A DNA stretch of 64,000 nucleotides, taken from JACCYI01 sp963828075. GTDB taxonomy: Bacteria > Actinomycetota > Thermoleophilia > Solirubrobacterales > Solirubrobacteraceae. The DNA lies in NCBI GenBank assembly GCA_963828075.1, contig CAWHDH010000021.1, positions 2,294,001 through 2,358,000 of the forward strand, in the 5' to 3' direction. The notes below the pieces were generated by a model. That model had not been told where the DNA came from. It searched no databases and saw nothing but the letters and a program-made list of their open reading frames with translations. Both the position numbers and the translations under genes were made by a program. This document shows, one piece after another, positions 33,827-42,567 of the stretch (its first letter is position 1; each line of letters opens with the position of its first letter).

Positions 33827-34540
33827 GTGCCGCTCGTCCAGGCGGCGCTGAACGGCAACGCGACCGGCGCCGCCGTTCCGGTCACGCCGGTGCAGCTGGC
33901 GGCCGCGGCGCGCGCCGCGGTGGCGGCGGGCGCCCGCTCGCTGCACGTCCATCCGCGGCGGCGCGACGGGCGCGAGTCGCTCGCGGCCGTCGACGTCGCC
34001 GCCGCCGTCGAGGCGGTCCGCGCCGCGTGCCCGGGAGTGGAGCTGGGAACGACCACCGGGCTGTGGATCGCCGACGGCGACCCGGTGCGCCGCGCCGCGC
34101 TGGTCGCCGGCTGGACCGTCCTGCCCGACATGGTCTCGCTCAACGTCGACGAGGCCGGCGCCGCCGATCTCGGAGCGGCGCTCGTCGCCCGCGGCGTGCG
34201 CATCGAGGCCGGGCTGACCGGGCCGGACGAGGTCACCCTGCTCGCCGCGATGGGCCCCGTACCGCTGCACCGCGTCCTGATCGAGGTCGGCGAGCCCGAG
34301 CCGGCCACGGCCGTCGCGGCGGCGGCCGCCACCGATGCGGCGCTCGACGCCGCTCCGATCGGCGCGCCGCGGCTGCACCACGGGGAGGGCCCGGCGACGT
34401 GGGCGGTCGTCCGCGCTGCGCTCGCGGCGGGCCGGGACGTGCGTGTCGGGCTCGAGGACGTCGCGGTCGGCCCGGACGGCGAGCCCGCCGACAACGCGGC
34501 GCAGGTCGCGGCCGCGCTAGGACTTCTTGGCAGCGCGTGA
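33827..34540 (+). CDS. BKACE-family beta-keto acid cleavage enzyme (DUF849)
   Basis: A 237-residue TIM-barrel protein of the DUF849 family, which condenses beta-keto acids with acetyl-CoA to give acetoacetate and an acyl-CoA. The zinc ligands appear as LHVHPR (H40, H42) near the N-terminus, and VGLEDVAVGPDGEPADNAAQV near the end carries the conserved Glu. It is shorter than the founding Kce enzyme (about 275) but this may be normal for a shorter actinobacterial branch. The GTG at 33827 lies 5 bp after the L,D-transpeptidase stop. The substrate is unknown. It overlaps the convergent WS/DGAT gene by 24 bp. Confidence 0.8.
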   Translation: MPLVQAALNGNATGAAVPVTPVQLAAAARAAVAAGARSLHVHPRRRDGRESLAAVDVAAAVEAVRAACPGVELGTTTGLWIADGDPVRRAALVAGWTVLPDMVSLNVDEAGAADLGAALVARGVRIEAGLTGPDEVTLLAAMGPVPLHRVLIEVGEPEPATAVAAAAATDAALDAAPIGAPRLHHGEGPATWAVVRAALAAGRDVRVGLEDVAVGPDGEPADNAAQVAAALGLLGSA

Positions 34541-35962
34541 GCGGCTGCGGGACTTGGGCTTCGTGGCCTTCCCGGCCGCCGCGGTCAGCTCCGCGAGCGA
34601 GCCCTCGATCCCCTCGGCGATCACGTCGAGATCGGGCAGCGCGTCGTAGTCGCCGATCAGCCCGAAGTTCATCCCGCCGTCGTAGGACATGATCGCCACC
34701 GCGAGCGCGCGGTCGCCGGCCAGGAAGGCGACCGGGAACATCGCGTCGAGCCGGCGGCCGAGGACGTAGAGCGGGAGCTGCGGGCCGGGGACGTTGGTGA
34801 CGAGCAGGTTGTAGAAGCGGTCCGAGAAGTTCAGCCGCGACGCCTGGGCGAGGATCGTCGGCGGGGCGAAGTCCTGGGCCGCGGCGATCGCCTTGGCGCC
34901 CAGCGCCTGCTTGGACTCCTTGAGGCCCTTCATCGCCGCGCTCACGTAGCGCAGGCGCTCCACCGGATCGTCGATGTGGACGGGCAGCGGCGCGAGGATC
35001 TGGGTCAGCTGGTTGCCGAGCGCGCCCGACTGCTCGGCGGTCCGCACCGAGACGGGGACCTGGGCGCGCAGCTCGACGCCCTCCGTGCGGCGCCCGCGCG
35101 CCTGCAGGAAGTATGCCAGCGCGCCGGCGACCACGGCGAGGACCACGTCGTTGACGGTGCCGCCGAGGGCGTCCTTGATCGCCTTGAGCTCGTCGAGGCC
35201 GGCGCGGACGACGCGGATCCGCCGGTGCGGGCCGGGCGGCACGTTGAACGGCGTCTCGGGCGGCGCGTTGAGGCCGGTCCAGACGACCTCGCCGACGCCC
35301 TGGGCGACCTCGCGGGCACGCGAGATGAGCTCGGGCGGGTTCGTCGCGGCGCTGACGGTGCCGGCCGCGACGTCGACCACCGCGCGCGCCGCCCCGGTCA
35401 GCCCCGCGGCGGCGAGGCTCGCGGCGGTCGGCTCGGGGTTCGGCAGCCACGCCTCGGCCGGGGGCGGGATCTCGGTCCCCTCCGGCGAGAGGTCGAACAG
35501 CACCGTGGTGAGGTCGACGCCCGAGATGCCGTCGACCAGCGCGTGATGGGTCTTCGAGATCATCGCGAAGCCCTTGCCCTCGAGCCCCTCGACCAGCCAC
35601 AGCTCCCACAGCGGCTTCGTCCGGTCCAGCGGCTGGGAGAAGATCCGCCCGGCCAGGTTGAGCAGCACCTGCTCGGAGCCGGGCGAGGGCAGGGCGGTGT
35701 GGCGGACGTGGTACTCGAGGTTGAAGCTCGGGTCGTCGATCCACAGCGGCCGGCCGGTGTCCAGCGGCGGGAAGGCGAGCTTCTGCCGGTAGCGCGGGAC
35801 GAGGTGCAGCCGCGACCGGATATGGCCCAGGAACTCGGGGAGCGTCGGCGGCGAGCCGTCGAAGAGCGCGATCCCGCCGATGTGCATGTGCGTGGTCGGG
35901 CCCTCCTGCGCGAGGAAGCCCGCATCGATCGCGGAAAGCCGGTCCAGGTGCCCCTGTGCCAT
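34517..35962 (-). CDS. Wax ester synthase/diacylglycerol acyltransferase (WS/DGAT)
   Basis: A 481-residue acyltransferase that esterifies acyl-CoA to a long-chain alcohol or diacylglycerol to make storage lipids. The condensing motif HHALVDG is at 139-145, the second family motif NDVVLAVVAGALAYFLQ is near 270, and NVPGPQLPLYVLGRRL near 395. The C-terminus is basic (KPKSRSRSRAAKKS). Length matches actinobacterial tgs-type enzymes. Starts 23 bp from the divergent SDR gene. Confidence 0.95.
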   Translation of the reverse strand: MAQGHLDRLSAIDAGFLAQEGPTTHMHIGGIALFDGSPPTLPEFLGHIRSRLHLVPRYRQKLAFPPLDTGRPLWIDDPSFNLEYHVRHTALPSPGSEQVLLNLAGRIFSQPLDRTKPLWELWLVEGLEGKGFAMISKTHHALVDGISGVDLTTVLFDLSPEGTEIPPPAEAWLPNPEPTAASLAAAGLTGAARAVVDVAAGTVSAATNPPELISRAREVAQGVGEVVWTGLNAPPETPFNVPPGPHRRIRVVRAGLDELKAIKDALGGTVNDVVLAVVAGALAYFLQARGRRTEGVELRAQVPVSVRTAEQSGALGNQLTQILAPLPVHIDDPVERLRYVSAAMKGLKESKQALGAKAIAAAQDFAPPTILAQASRLNFSDRFYNLLVTNVPGPQLPLYVLGRRLDAMFPVAFLAGDRALAVAIMSYDGGMNFGLIGDYDALPDLDVIAEGIEGSLAELTAAAGKATKPKSRSRSRAAKKS

Positions 35963-35985
35963 GCCGCGCCTGATACTAGTTCGTG

Positions 35986-36834
35986 ATGGCGCCTTCCAGA
36001 GCCGTACTCATCACGGGCTGCTCGACCGGTATCGGGCGGGCCACGGCGGAGCGCCTGGCCGGCCGCGGGTGGACCGTCTACGCGACCGCCCGCCGCCCCG
36101 AGACGATCGCCGACCTCGAGCAATCGGGCTGCCGGACGCTGGCCCTCGACGTCACCGACGACGCGTCGATGACGGCGGCCGTGGAGGCGGTCCGGGCGGC
36201 CGAGGGCGCCGTCGGCGTCCTGATCAACAACGCCGGCTACAGCCAGTCCGGCGCCGTCGAGTCGGTCCCCCTGGACCGGGTGCGCGCGCAGTTCGAGACC
36301 AACGTCTTCGGGCTGCTGCGGATGTGCCAGCTGGCCCTGCCCGGCATGCGCGAGCAGGGCTGGGGCAAGGTCGTGAACATCTCCTCGATGGGCGGGCGCT
36401 TCACGTTCCCGGGCGGCGGCGTCTACCACGCCACCAAGTACGCGGTCGAGTCGCTCTCCGACGCGCTGCGCTTCGAGGTCAAGGGCTTCGGCGTCGACGT
36501 GGTGCTGATCGAGCCGGGGATCATCAAGACCCACTTCGGCGACACCGCGGTCGGGGGGATCGAGGCCGGCGAGGACGCGGGCCCGTACGGCGCGTTCAAC
36601 GCCTCCGTGGCCGCCTCGACCGCCGGCGTCTACGAATCCGGACTGCTGGCGCGCCTGGGCGGCAAGCCGGAGCGGGTCGCCCGGGCGATCGAGAAGGCCA
36701 TCACCACGAGCCGGCCGAGGGCGCGCTACACCGTGACGCCGTCGGCCAAGGTGCTGATCGCCCAGCGCGCCCTGCTCCCCGACGTGGCCTGGGACCGGAT
36801 GGTCGAGACCTCGTTCCCGCGCCCCGGTCGATGA
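35986..36834 (+). CDS. Short-chain dehydrogenase/reductase
   Basis: A 282-residue classical SDR. The NAD(P) motif TGCSTGIG is near residue 10, NNAG near 80, and the catalytic Ser, Tyr and Lys lie in NISSMGGRFTFPGGGVYHATKYAVES (YxxxK intact). Sequence style (QFETNVFGLLRMCQLALPGMREQGWGKVVNISS) is that of the SDR group often annotated as 17-beta-HSD or retinol-type oxidoreductases. The true substrate is unknown. It overlaps the RNase D gene by 4 bp (ATGA). ATG 35986 is preferred to GTG 35983. Confidence 0.9.
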   Translation: MAPSRAVLITGCSTGIGRATAERLAGRGWTVYATARRPETIADLEQSGCRTLALDVTDDASMTAAVEAVRAAEGAVGVLINNAGYSQSGAVESVPLDRVRAQFETNVFGLLRMCQLALPGMREQGWGKVVNISSMGGRFTFPGGGVYHATKYAVESLSDALRFEVKGFGVDVVLIEPGIIKTHFGDTAVGGIEAGEDAGPYGAFNASVAASTAGVYESGLLARLGGKPERVARAIEKAITTSRPRARYTVTPSAKVLIAQRALLPDVAWDRMVETSFPRPGR

Positions 36835-37991
36835 ACCCGGATCCCGCGTCGATCGCCACGGCGGCCCGCGAGGCCGGGCGGCTGGGGATGGACACGGAGT
36901 TCCTCCCGGAGGGCCGCTATCGCCCGCTGCTGTGCCTCGTGCAGGTCGTGGTCGGCGAGGAGATCTCGATCCTCGACCCGCTCGCGCCCGGCGGCTTCGA
37001 CCCGGCGCCGCTCGCCGAGGTCATCGCCGACCCGGAGATCGAGATCGTGCTGCACGCCGGCCGCCAGGACGTGGCGATCCTGCGGCGCGAGTGGGGCTGT
37101 GACGTCACCAACGTGTTCGACACGCAGGTCGCCGCGGGCTTCGCCGGGTTCTCCGCCCAGGCCGGCTACCTCGGCCTGCTCCACGACGTCCTGAGGATCC
37201 GCCTCGCCAAGTCGGCGAGCTTCACCCGCTGGGACGCGCGGCCGCTCACCGAGGAGCAGCTGCGCTACGCCGCCGAGGACGTCGAGCACCTGCTCCCGCT
37301 CGCCGACGACATCCAGGCGCGCCTGACCGAGCGCGGGCGCCTCGAGTGGGCGCGCGAGGAGTGCCGGGCGATCGCCGACGCCTCCGACGAGCGCGACCCC
37401 GACGAGGTGTGGCGCCGGCTTCCGCGCGTCTCCTCGCTGGACCCGCGCGACCGGGCGGTGGCCCGCGAGCTCGCCGCCTGGCGGGAACGCACGGCGGAGC
37501 GCGAGAACCGGCCGGTCGGCGGGATCCTGCGCGACCCGACGGTCGTCGAGTTGATCAAGCGCAAGCCGTCGAGCCGGGGAGCGCTGAGCCAGATCCGCGG
37601 CCTGAACCCGGACGCCGTGCGCCGGCGCGGAGACGACATCATCGCCGCGATCGCGCGCGGTCTCGCGGCCGAGCCGATCCGCCTGGAGGAGGAGGAGCGG
37701 GTGTCCGCCGAGACGGCCGACGGGCCGACCATCGCGCTCGCCGAGGCGCTGGTGCGGGCCCGCGCGCTGGAGGCCGGGCTGGCGTACGAGCTGATCGCCG
37801 CCCGCGCTGACCTGACGCCGGTGGTCGTGGCGGCCCGCCGCGGCCGTCCCGAGCCGTCGGTCCGGACGCTCGAAGGCTGGCGCCGGGCGCTGGTCGGCGA
37901 CGAGCTGCTGGCCCTGCTCGCGGGCGAGCGCGCGCTGCGCGTCGGGGCCCGGGGCCGGGTGGAGATCGGCGGGGGTGCTACCGAGGGGTAG
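36831..37991 (+). CDS. rnd: Ribonuclease D
   Basis: A 386-residue 3'-5' exoribonuclease acting on tRNA precursors and other structured RNAs. The DEDD catalytic residues appear as GMDTEF (D21, E23), HAGRQDVAIL and RYAAEDVEHLLPL. Two HRDC-like helical regions follow: RDRAVARELAAWRERTAERENRPVGGIL and a second C-terminal one. Actinobacterial RNase D has this length. It is coupled to the SDR gene by ATGA. A decayed monooxygenase starts 10 bp after its stop. Confidence 0.93.
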   Translation: MNPDPASIATAAREAGRLGMDTEFLPEGRYRPLLCLVQVVVGEEISILDPLAPGGFDPAPLAEVIADPEIEIVLHAGRQDVAILRREWGCDVTNVFDTQVAAGFAGFSAQAGYLGLLHDVLRIRLAKSASFTRWDARPLTEEQLRYAAEDVEHLLPLADDIQARLTERGRLEWAREECRAIADASDERDPDEVWRRLPRVSSLDPRDRAVARELAAWRERTAERENRPVGGILRDPTVVELIKRKPSSRGALSQIRGLNPDAVRRRGDDIIAAIARGLAAEPIRLEEEERVSAETADGPTIALAEALVRARALEAGLAYELIAARADLTPVVVAARRGRPEPSVRTLEGWRRALVGDELLALLAGERALRVGARGRVEIGGGATEG

Positions 37992-38001
37992 GCTGGCCGG
38001 G

Positions 38002-38960
38002 ATGGGCGAGCACGTCCGCATCGCGGTCATCGGCACCGGCGCCTCGGCGATCCAGTTCGTGCCGCAGATCCAGCCACAGGTGGCTCGGCTGCACGTCTTC
38101 CAGCGCACCCCGCCGTGGATCCTGCCGCGGCCCGACCGGCGGGTGACCGGCGTCGAGCGTCGCGTCTACCGCGCGATCCCGGCCGCCCAGCGCCTGATGC
38201 GGGCCGGGATCTTCTGGGCCCGCGAAGCGTCGATCCTCGTCTTCCGCCACCGGCGGATCGCGGCCACGATCGCCGAGCGGCTGGCCCGAGCGCACCTGCG
38301 CTCGCAGGTCCCCGACCCGGCGATGCGCGCGAAGCTCACGCCGGGATACACGTTCGGCTGCAAGCGCGTCCTGATCTCCGACGACTACTTCCCGGCGCTC
38401 ACCCGCGCCAACGTCGAGGTCGTGACCGACGCGATCCGCGAGGTCCGCGCGCACGCGGTCGTCACCGCCGACGGCGCCGAGCGCGAGGTCGACACGATCA
38501 TCCTCGGCACGGGCTTCCACACCGCCGACATGCCCGCCGCCGATCTGATCCGCGGCCGCGATGGGTGCGGCTCGCCGACCTCTGGCGGGGCAGCCCGCAG
38601 GCGCTGCGCGGGACGACGATCGCCGGCTTCCCGAACCTGTTCATGCTCGTCGGGCCGAACACCGGCCTCGGGCACAACTCGATGATCCACGTCATCGAGT
38701 CCCAGATCGAGTACGTCATGGGCGCGCTGGGAGCGATGCGGTCGCGGGGCGCCGGCGTCGTCGAGCCGCGCGCCGAGGCGCAGGAGTGCTACAACGCCCG
38801 CGTCCAGGCGCGCACGGACGGCAGCGTGTGGACCGCCGGCGGCTGCCGCAGCTGGTACCTCGGCGCCGACGGCAAGAACCGGATGCTGTGGCCGGGGGCG
38901 TGCTGGACCTTCCGGCGCGAGACCCGCCGCTTCGACCCGGCGGAGTACGCGCTGCGGTGA
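38002..38960 (+). pseudogene. Remnant of a Baeyer-Villiger-type flavin monooxygenase
   Basis: The sequence matches only the C-terminal two thirds of a class B flavoprotein monooxygenase. It begins at the NADPH Rossmann motif VIGTGASAIQFVPQI, which normally lies near residue 170. The whole FAD-binding N-terminal domain is missing, since RNase D occupies that place. A second defect is a one-base loss near 38563-38565: RGRDG in one frame must join VRLADLWRG in the next. After it the family continues with FPNLFMLVGPNTGLGHNS and WTAGGCRSWYL to a normal end. The length of 959 bp is one short of a multiple of three. Confidence 0.85.
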
Positions 38961-39169
38961 GCGTGCACGACGTCGCGATCAGCGGGGAGATGATCCGCCT
39001 CGGTCAGCTGCTCAAGCTCGCGGGGATCGCCGCCTCCGGCGCGGAGGCCAAGGCGCTGCTGCAGGACGGCCAGGTCGCCGTCAACGGCGAGCGCGAGGAG
39101 CGCCGCGGGCGCCAGCTGCACGCCGGCGACCTCGTCGCGGTCGGCGACGAGGTCGTGCGGGTGGCGTGA
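38957..39169 (+). CDS. Small S4-domain RNA-binding protein
   Basis: A 70-residue protein that is essentially one S4 domain, as in YaaA/YbcJ-like ribosome-associated proteins: IRLGQLLKLAGIAASGAEAKALLQDGQVAVNGEREERRGRQLHAGDLV. The GTG at 38957 overlaps the monooxygenase remnant's stop as GTGA. It probably binds rRNA or tRNA. It ends 15 bp before the convergent CBS-domain gene. Confidence 0.85.
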   Translation: MSVHDVAISGEMIRLGQLLKLAGIAASGAEAKALLQDGQVAVNGEREERRGRQLHAGDLVAVGDEVVRVA

Positions 39170-39184
39170 GGCGCGGGCCGGCGG

Positions 39185-39607
39185 CTACTGGGAGATCGCC
39201 TCGACGAGGTCGCCGACCTTCTGCTCGTCGATGTTCCGGGCGATGTCGGCCTGCGAGATGATCCCGACCAGGTCGTGGCCGTCGATCACCGGCAGCCGGC
39301 GGACGCGGTGCTGCATCATCGTCGACAGGGCCTCGTCGATCGAGTCGTCGGCGCCGATCGTGATGGTCTTGCCGTCGCCCGCGCCGAGCTCGCCGGCCGT
39401 CGTCGTGGACGGGTCCATGCCCTTCGCGAGCGCCTTCACGACGATGTCGCGGTCGGTGAGCATGCCCTTGAGCCGGTTGTCCTCCCCACAGATCGGCATG
39501 GCGCCGACGTCGAGAGAAGCGAGCTTCTTGGCGGCGTCGATGAGCGTCTCCTTCTCACCGATGCACTCGGGGCTCCCGGTCATGATGTCGCGGGCTTTGC
39601 TGGCCAC
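39185..39607 (-). CDS. Tandem CBS-domain protein
   Basis: A 140-residue protein made of two CBS domains (KARDIMTGSPECIGEKETL... and TITIGADDSIDEALSTMMQHRVRRLPVIDG), which usually bind adenine nucleotides as an energy or redox sensor. The GTG at 39607 is chosen because AAGGAGGAG lies a few bases upstream, the strongest ribosome binding site seen in this part of the window. A longer in-frame start at 39667 would swallow that site. Partner protein unknown. Confidence 0.9.
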   Translation of the reverse strand: MASKARDIMTGSPECIGEKETLIDAAKKLASLDVGAMPICGEDNRLKGMLTDRDIVVKALAKGMDPSTTTAGELGAGDGKTITIGADDSIDEALSTMMQHRVRRLPVIDGHDLVGIISQADIARNIDEQKVGDLVEAISQ

Positions 39608-39682
39608 GTGCGCTCCTCCTTGAGGTTGGGATTGACGCTTTGTCCAGAAGCTTTCCCGAGAGGACACAGCGGAAACGCGCCC

Positions 39683-40768
39683 TCAGCCACGGGCCTCGAC
39701 GCCGATGTCGGGGTTGTCGGTGAAGAGCCCGTCGACGCCGAGCGCGAAGAACTGCTCGAGCTCGCGGATGATGTTCCCGTAGGCCGCGGGATCGCCGCCG
39801 TAGCGCAGCTCGGCCGGCAGGAACGAGTTCTCCGCGCGGAACGTGTACGGGTGCACGAGAAGGCCGGCGGCGTGCGCGTCGGCGACGAAGGTGGTCGGCG
39901 GCTGCGACACGCCGCCGGCGTCGCGCGGGACGATGTAGTCCTTCGACGGCCCGACGCCGTCGGCGTAGCCCGCGATCTCCTTGAGGCCTGCCGGCGTCGC
40001 GAGCTCGCCGTACGTGCGGGTCTGGCCGGCGGCGGCGAGATCGGGCGGGACGCGGGTCTTGGCATCCAGCAGCTGCACGAGCGGGACCTTCAGCTGCTTG
40101 GCGAGCGCCTTGAGGTTGCCGGTCTCGAACGACTGCACGAAGACCGGCGCGCCCTTGCGGTTCAGGCGCGCGTCCTCGAGCGCCGTGACGAGCTTCGGCT
40201 CGAGCGGCAGGTTGATCGAGCGGAAGTAGGTCGGGTGCTTGGTCTCCGGGTAGACGCCGATCTCGCGGCCGAGTTCGCGGGACAGGCGGCGGCGCAGGCG
40301 GAGCACCTGCTCGAAGGTCGGAACGGCGTAGCGGTTGTTGAAGATCGTGTTGCGCAGCCGGATCTGCGGGATGCGCTCCTTGGCGCGCAGCGTCTTGAGC
40401 TCGGCCAGCGTGAAGTCCTCGGTGAACCAGCCCGTGATCTCCGTGCCGTCGATCGTCTTGGTCGTCTTGCGAGCGGCGAACTCGGCGTGGTCGGCGACGT
40501 TGGTGGTGCCGCCGATCTCGTTCTCGTGGCGTGCGACGAGCACGCCGTCCTTGGTCGAGACGAGGTCGGGCTCGATGTAGTCCGCGCCCATGCGGGCGGC
40601 GAGCGTGTAAGCGGCGAGCGTGTGCTCGGGGCGGTAGCCGGACGCGCCGCGATGACCGATCACCAGCGGCTCGGCCTTGCGCTTCGGCTGGGCTGGGGAG
40701 GCGCCGGGGACGGCGATCAGGAGGAGCGCGGCGAGCAAGGGCGCGGCGCAGATGCGAGAGCGGGACAT
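39683..40768 (-). CDS. Secreted glycerophosphodiester phosphodiesterase (GlpQ-like)
   Basis: A 361-residue exported GDPD. It has a signal peptide (1-26, cleaved near ASPAQ) and then the TIM barrel. Catalytic and calcium-binding motifs are visible: VIGHRGASGYRPEHT, DYIEPDLVSTKDG and LVARHENEI. The length and the long insert before the second half match GlpQ of Gram-positive bacteria, which releases glycerol-3-phosphate from lipid head groups or teichoic acids outside the cell. It is unrelated in position to the shorter cytosolic GDPD at 5.6 kb. Confidence 0.93.
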   Translation of the reverse strand: MSRSRICAAPLLAALLLIAVPGASPAQPKRKAEPLVIGHRGASGYRPEHTLAAYTLAARMGADYIEPDLVSTKDGVLVARHENEIGGTTNVADHAEFAARKTTKTIDGTEITGWFTEDFTLAELKTLRAKERIPQIRLRNTIFNNRYAVPTFEQVLRLRRRLSRELGREIGVYPETKHPTYFRSINLPLEPKLVTALEDARLNRKGAPVFVQSFETGNLKALAKQLKVPLVQLLDAKTRVPPDLAAAGQTRTYGELATPAGLKEIAGYADGVGPSKDYIVPRDAGGVSQPPTTFVADAHAAGLLVHPYTFRAENSFLPAELRYGGDPAAYGNIIRELEQFFALGVDGLFTDNPDIGVEARG

Positions 40769-40807
40769 GCCCGACAGCCAATCACGATTGCCGCCACGGC
40801 TCGTGGC

Positions 40808-42514
40808 TCACTCGTGACGGCGGGCGGCGTTGGCCCGGAGCGTGAGCAGCGCCACGTCGTCGTTGGCCTCGTGCGCCGGGCTGTCCACGACGACGGACTC
40901 GATGTGACGGGCGGCGGCGTTCGCGTGCATCCCGGCGCATTCGCCGAGCAGGACCGCGAGGCGCTCGGTCCCGAAGAAGCCGTCGGGCGTCCGGCTCTCG
41001 ATCAGCCCGTCGGTGAAGAGCAGCAGCAGGTCGCCCTCGGCGAGCTCGACCTCGTGGTTCTCGAGCGTCGGCTCCCGGACCGCTCCGAGCAGTGTCCCGG
41101 GCCGGCCGATCGCGCGGACCTTCCCGTTCGCGGCGCGCACCAGGGGCAGTGGGTGGCCGCCGATCGACAGGCGCAGGCGCGGCTGGCCGCTCACGTCGAG
41201 CTCGGCGTAGATCGCCGTGCAGAAGTCGCCGTGCGCGGTGTCGGAGATCAGGCCGGCGTTGAGCGCCTGCAGGACGGCGCTCGGGCTCGGCTCGCGGATC
41301 GCCGCCGTGCGGATCGTGTAGCGCATCAGGGCCGTCACCGAGGCGGCGTAGGCGCCCTTGCCGCGCACGTCGCCGATCGCGATCCCCCAGCGGCCCCCGC
41401 CGAGCTCGAAGACGTCGTAGAAGTCGCCGCCGACCATCGTGCCGGCGGCCCCGGAGCGGTAGGCGGCCCCGAGCTCGAGGCCGGGGATGCGCGGCAGGTG
41501 GGGTGGCAGCAGGCTCCGCTGCAGCGCCTCGGCGACCCGGCGGGTCGAGCGCTCGGCGTCCTCCGCGCGGACGCGCGCCTCGCGCTCGCGCTCGAGCAGC
41601 CGCGCGACCTCCTTGTCGCTCTCGCGCCGCGTCGTGATGTCGCGCACGAAGCCGGCGAACACGGGGGCCTCGTCATGCCCGAGCCGGGTGATCGTGAGCT
41701 CGACCGGGATGCGGGTGCCGTCGGCGCGCAGGCCGGTGAGCTCGAGCCGCTGGTCGAGGATCCTGGCCTCGCCGGTCTCGAGGTAGCGGGCGAGCCCCTC
41801 GCGGTGCGCGTCGCGGAGCTCGAGCGGGATCATCAGGTCGGCGAGCGGCCGGCCGATCGCCTCCTCGGCCATGTAGCCGAACACGCTCTCGGCTGCCGGG
41901 TTGAGCGAGAGCACTCTCCCGCGGTGATCCATCGTGATGATGCAGTCGAGCGCAGCCTGCACGATCGAGGCGCTGATCTCCTCCGTCGCGCGCAACCTCT
42001 CCTCGGCGTGCACACGGGCCACGTACTGCCCGACCTGGCGGCCGACCAGCCGCAGCAGATCGAGCTGGCCGGGCTCCGGCGCACGGCTCTCAGGGCCGAG
42101 GAACTCGATGACCCCCAGGATCCCGGCCGGGCCCATCACCGGCGTGCCGACGGCCCCGTGCAACCCGCCGGCCGCCGCCGCCGCGGCCCGGGGGAACGCC
42201 GCCGTGGCGGCGAAGTCGTCGACCCACTCCAGCTCACCGGTCTGCCAGACCCGGCCAGGCAGGCCGAGGCCCGGGGAGAACGTGAGCCGCGAGCTGCGCT
42301 GCCGGAAGTCCTCGGCGCCGGGGTCGCCGGTCGACCAGCTGGCGGCCGACCGGATCAGCCCCGCCTCGTGGTCGACGATCCACAGCGTGCCGACCGTCCA
42401 CCCGAAGTGGCGCCCCGTGAGCTCGAGCAGCCGCGTGCCCGCCTCGGCAGGACTCGCGGCGTCGGCCAGAATGCGCACCAGCTCGTGCTCGAACGTCTGC
42501 GACACCGGCGGCAT
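40808..42514 (-). CDS. GAF-PAS-SpoIIE (RsbU-type) serine phosphatase
   Basis: A 568-residue signalling protein. It has an N-terminal GAF domain (about 10-165), a PAS domain (about 180-300: IVQAALDCIITMDHRGRVLSLNPAAESVFGY), a short coiled coil (SDKEVARLLEREREARVRAEDAERS) and a PP2C-like SpoIIE domain (about 350-560). The phosphatase metal sites are seen in GGDFYDVFEL, IGDVRGKG, FTDGLIES and NDDVALL. Such proteins dephosphorylate anti-anti-sigma factors to release alternative sigma factors. No STAS or RsbW partner is adjacent. ATG 42514 or 42532 can start it. Confidence 0.9.
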   Translation of the reverse strand: MPPVSQTFEHELVRILADAASPAEAGTRLLELTGRHFGWTVGTLWIVDHEAGLIRSAASWSTGDPGAEDFRQRSSRLTFSPGLGLPGRVWQTGELEWVDDFAATAAFPRAAAAAAGGLHGAVGTPVMGPAGILGVIEFLGPESRAPEPGQLDLLRLVGRQVGQYVARVHAEERLRATEEISASIVQAALDCIITMDHRGRVLSLNPAAESVFGYMAEEAIGRPLADLMIPLELRDAHREGLARYLETGEARILDQRLELTGLRADGTRIPVELTITRLGHDEAPVFAGFVRDITTRRESDKEVARLLEREREARVRAEDAERSTRRVAEALQRSLLPPHLPRIPGLELGAAYRSGAAGTMVGGDFYDVFELGGGRWGIAIGDVRGKGAYAASVTALMRYTIRTAAIREPSPSAVLQALNAGLISDTAHGDFCTAIYAELDVSGQPRLRLSIGGHPLPLVRAANGKVRAIGRPGTLLGAVREPTLENHEVELAEGDLLLLFTDGLIESRTPDGFFGTERLAVLLGECAGMHANAAARHIESVVVDSPAHEANDDVALLTLRANAARRHE

Positions 42515-42567
42515 GGCTCCCGAGGATCGCACGCTCGGCGCGGGCGTGTCACTTTGACGGGGTGTCG

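Noticed and set aside
33827..34540. The DUF849 gene considered truncated because it is shorter than Kce
   Set aside because: It has both the N-terminal HVHPR and the C-terminal Glu motif in place, so it looks complete for a shorter branch.
37975..38685. The monooxygenase remnant considered as a functional short enzyme
   Set aside because: The FAD domain is missing and the frame changes mid-domain, so a working enzyme of this family is not plausible.
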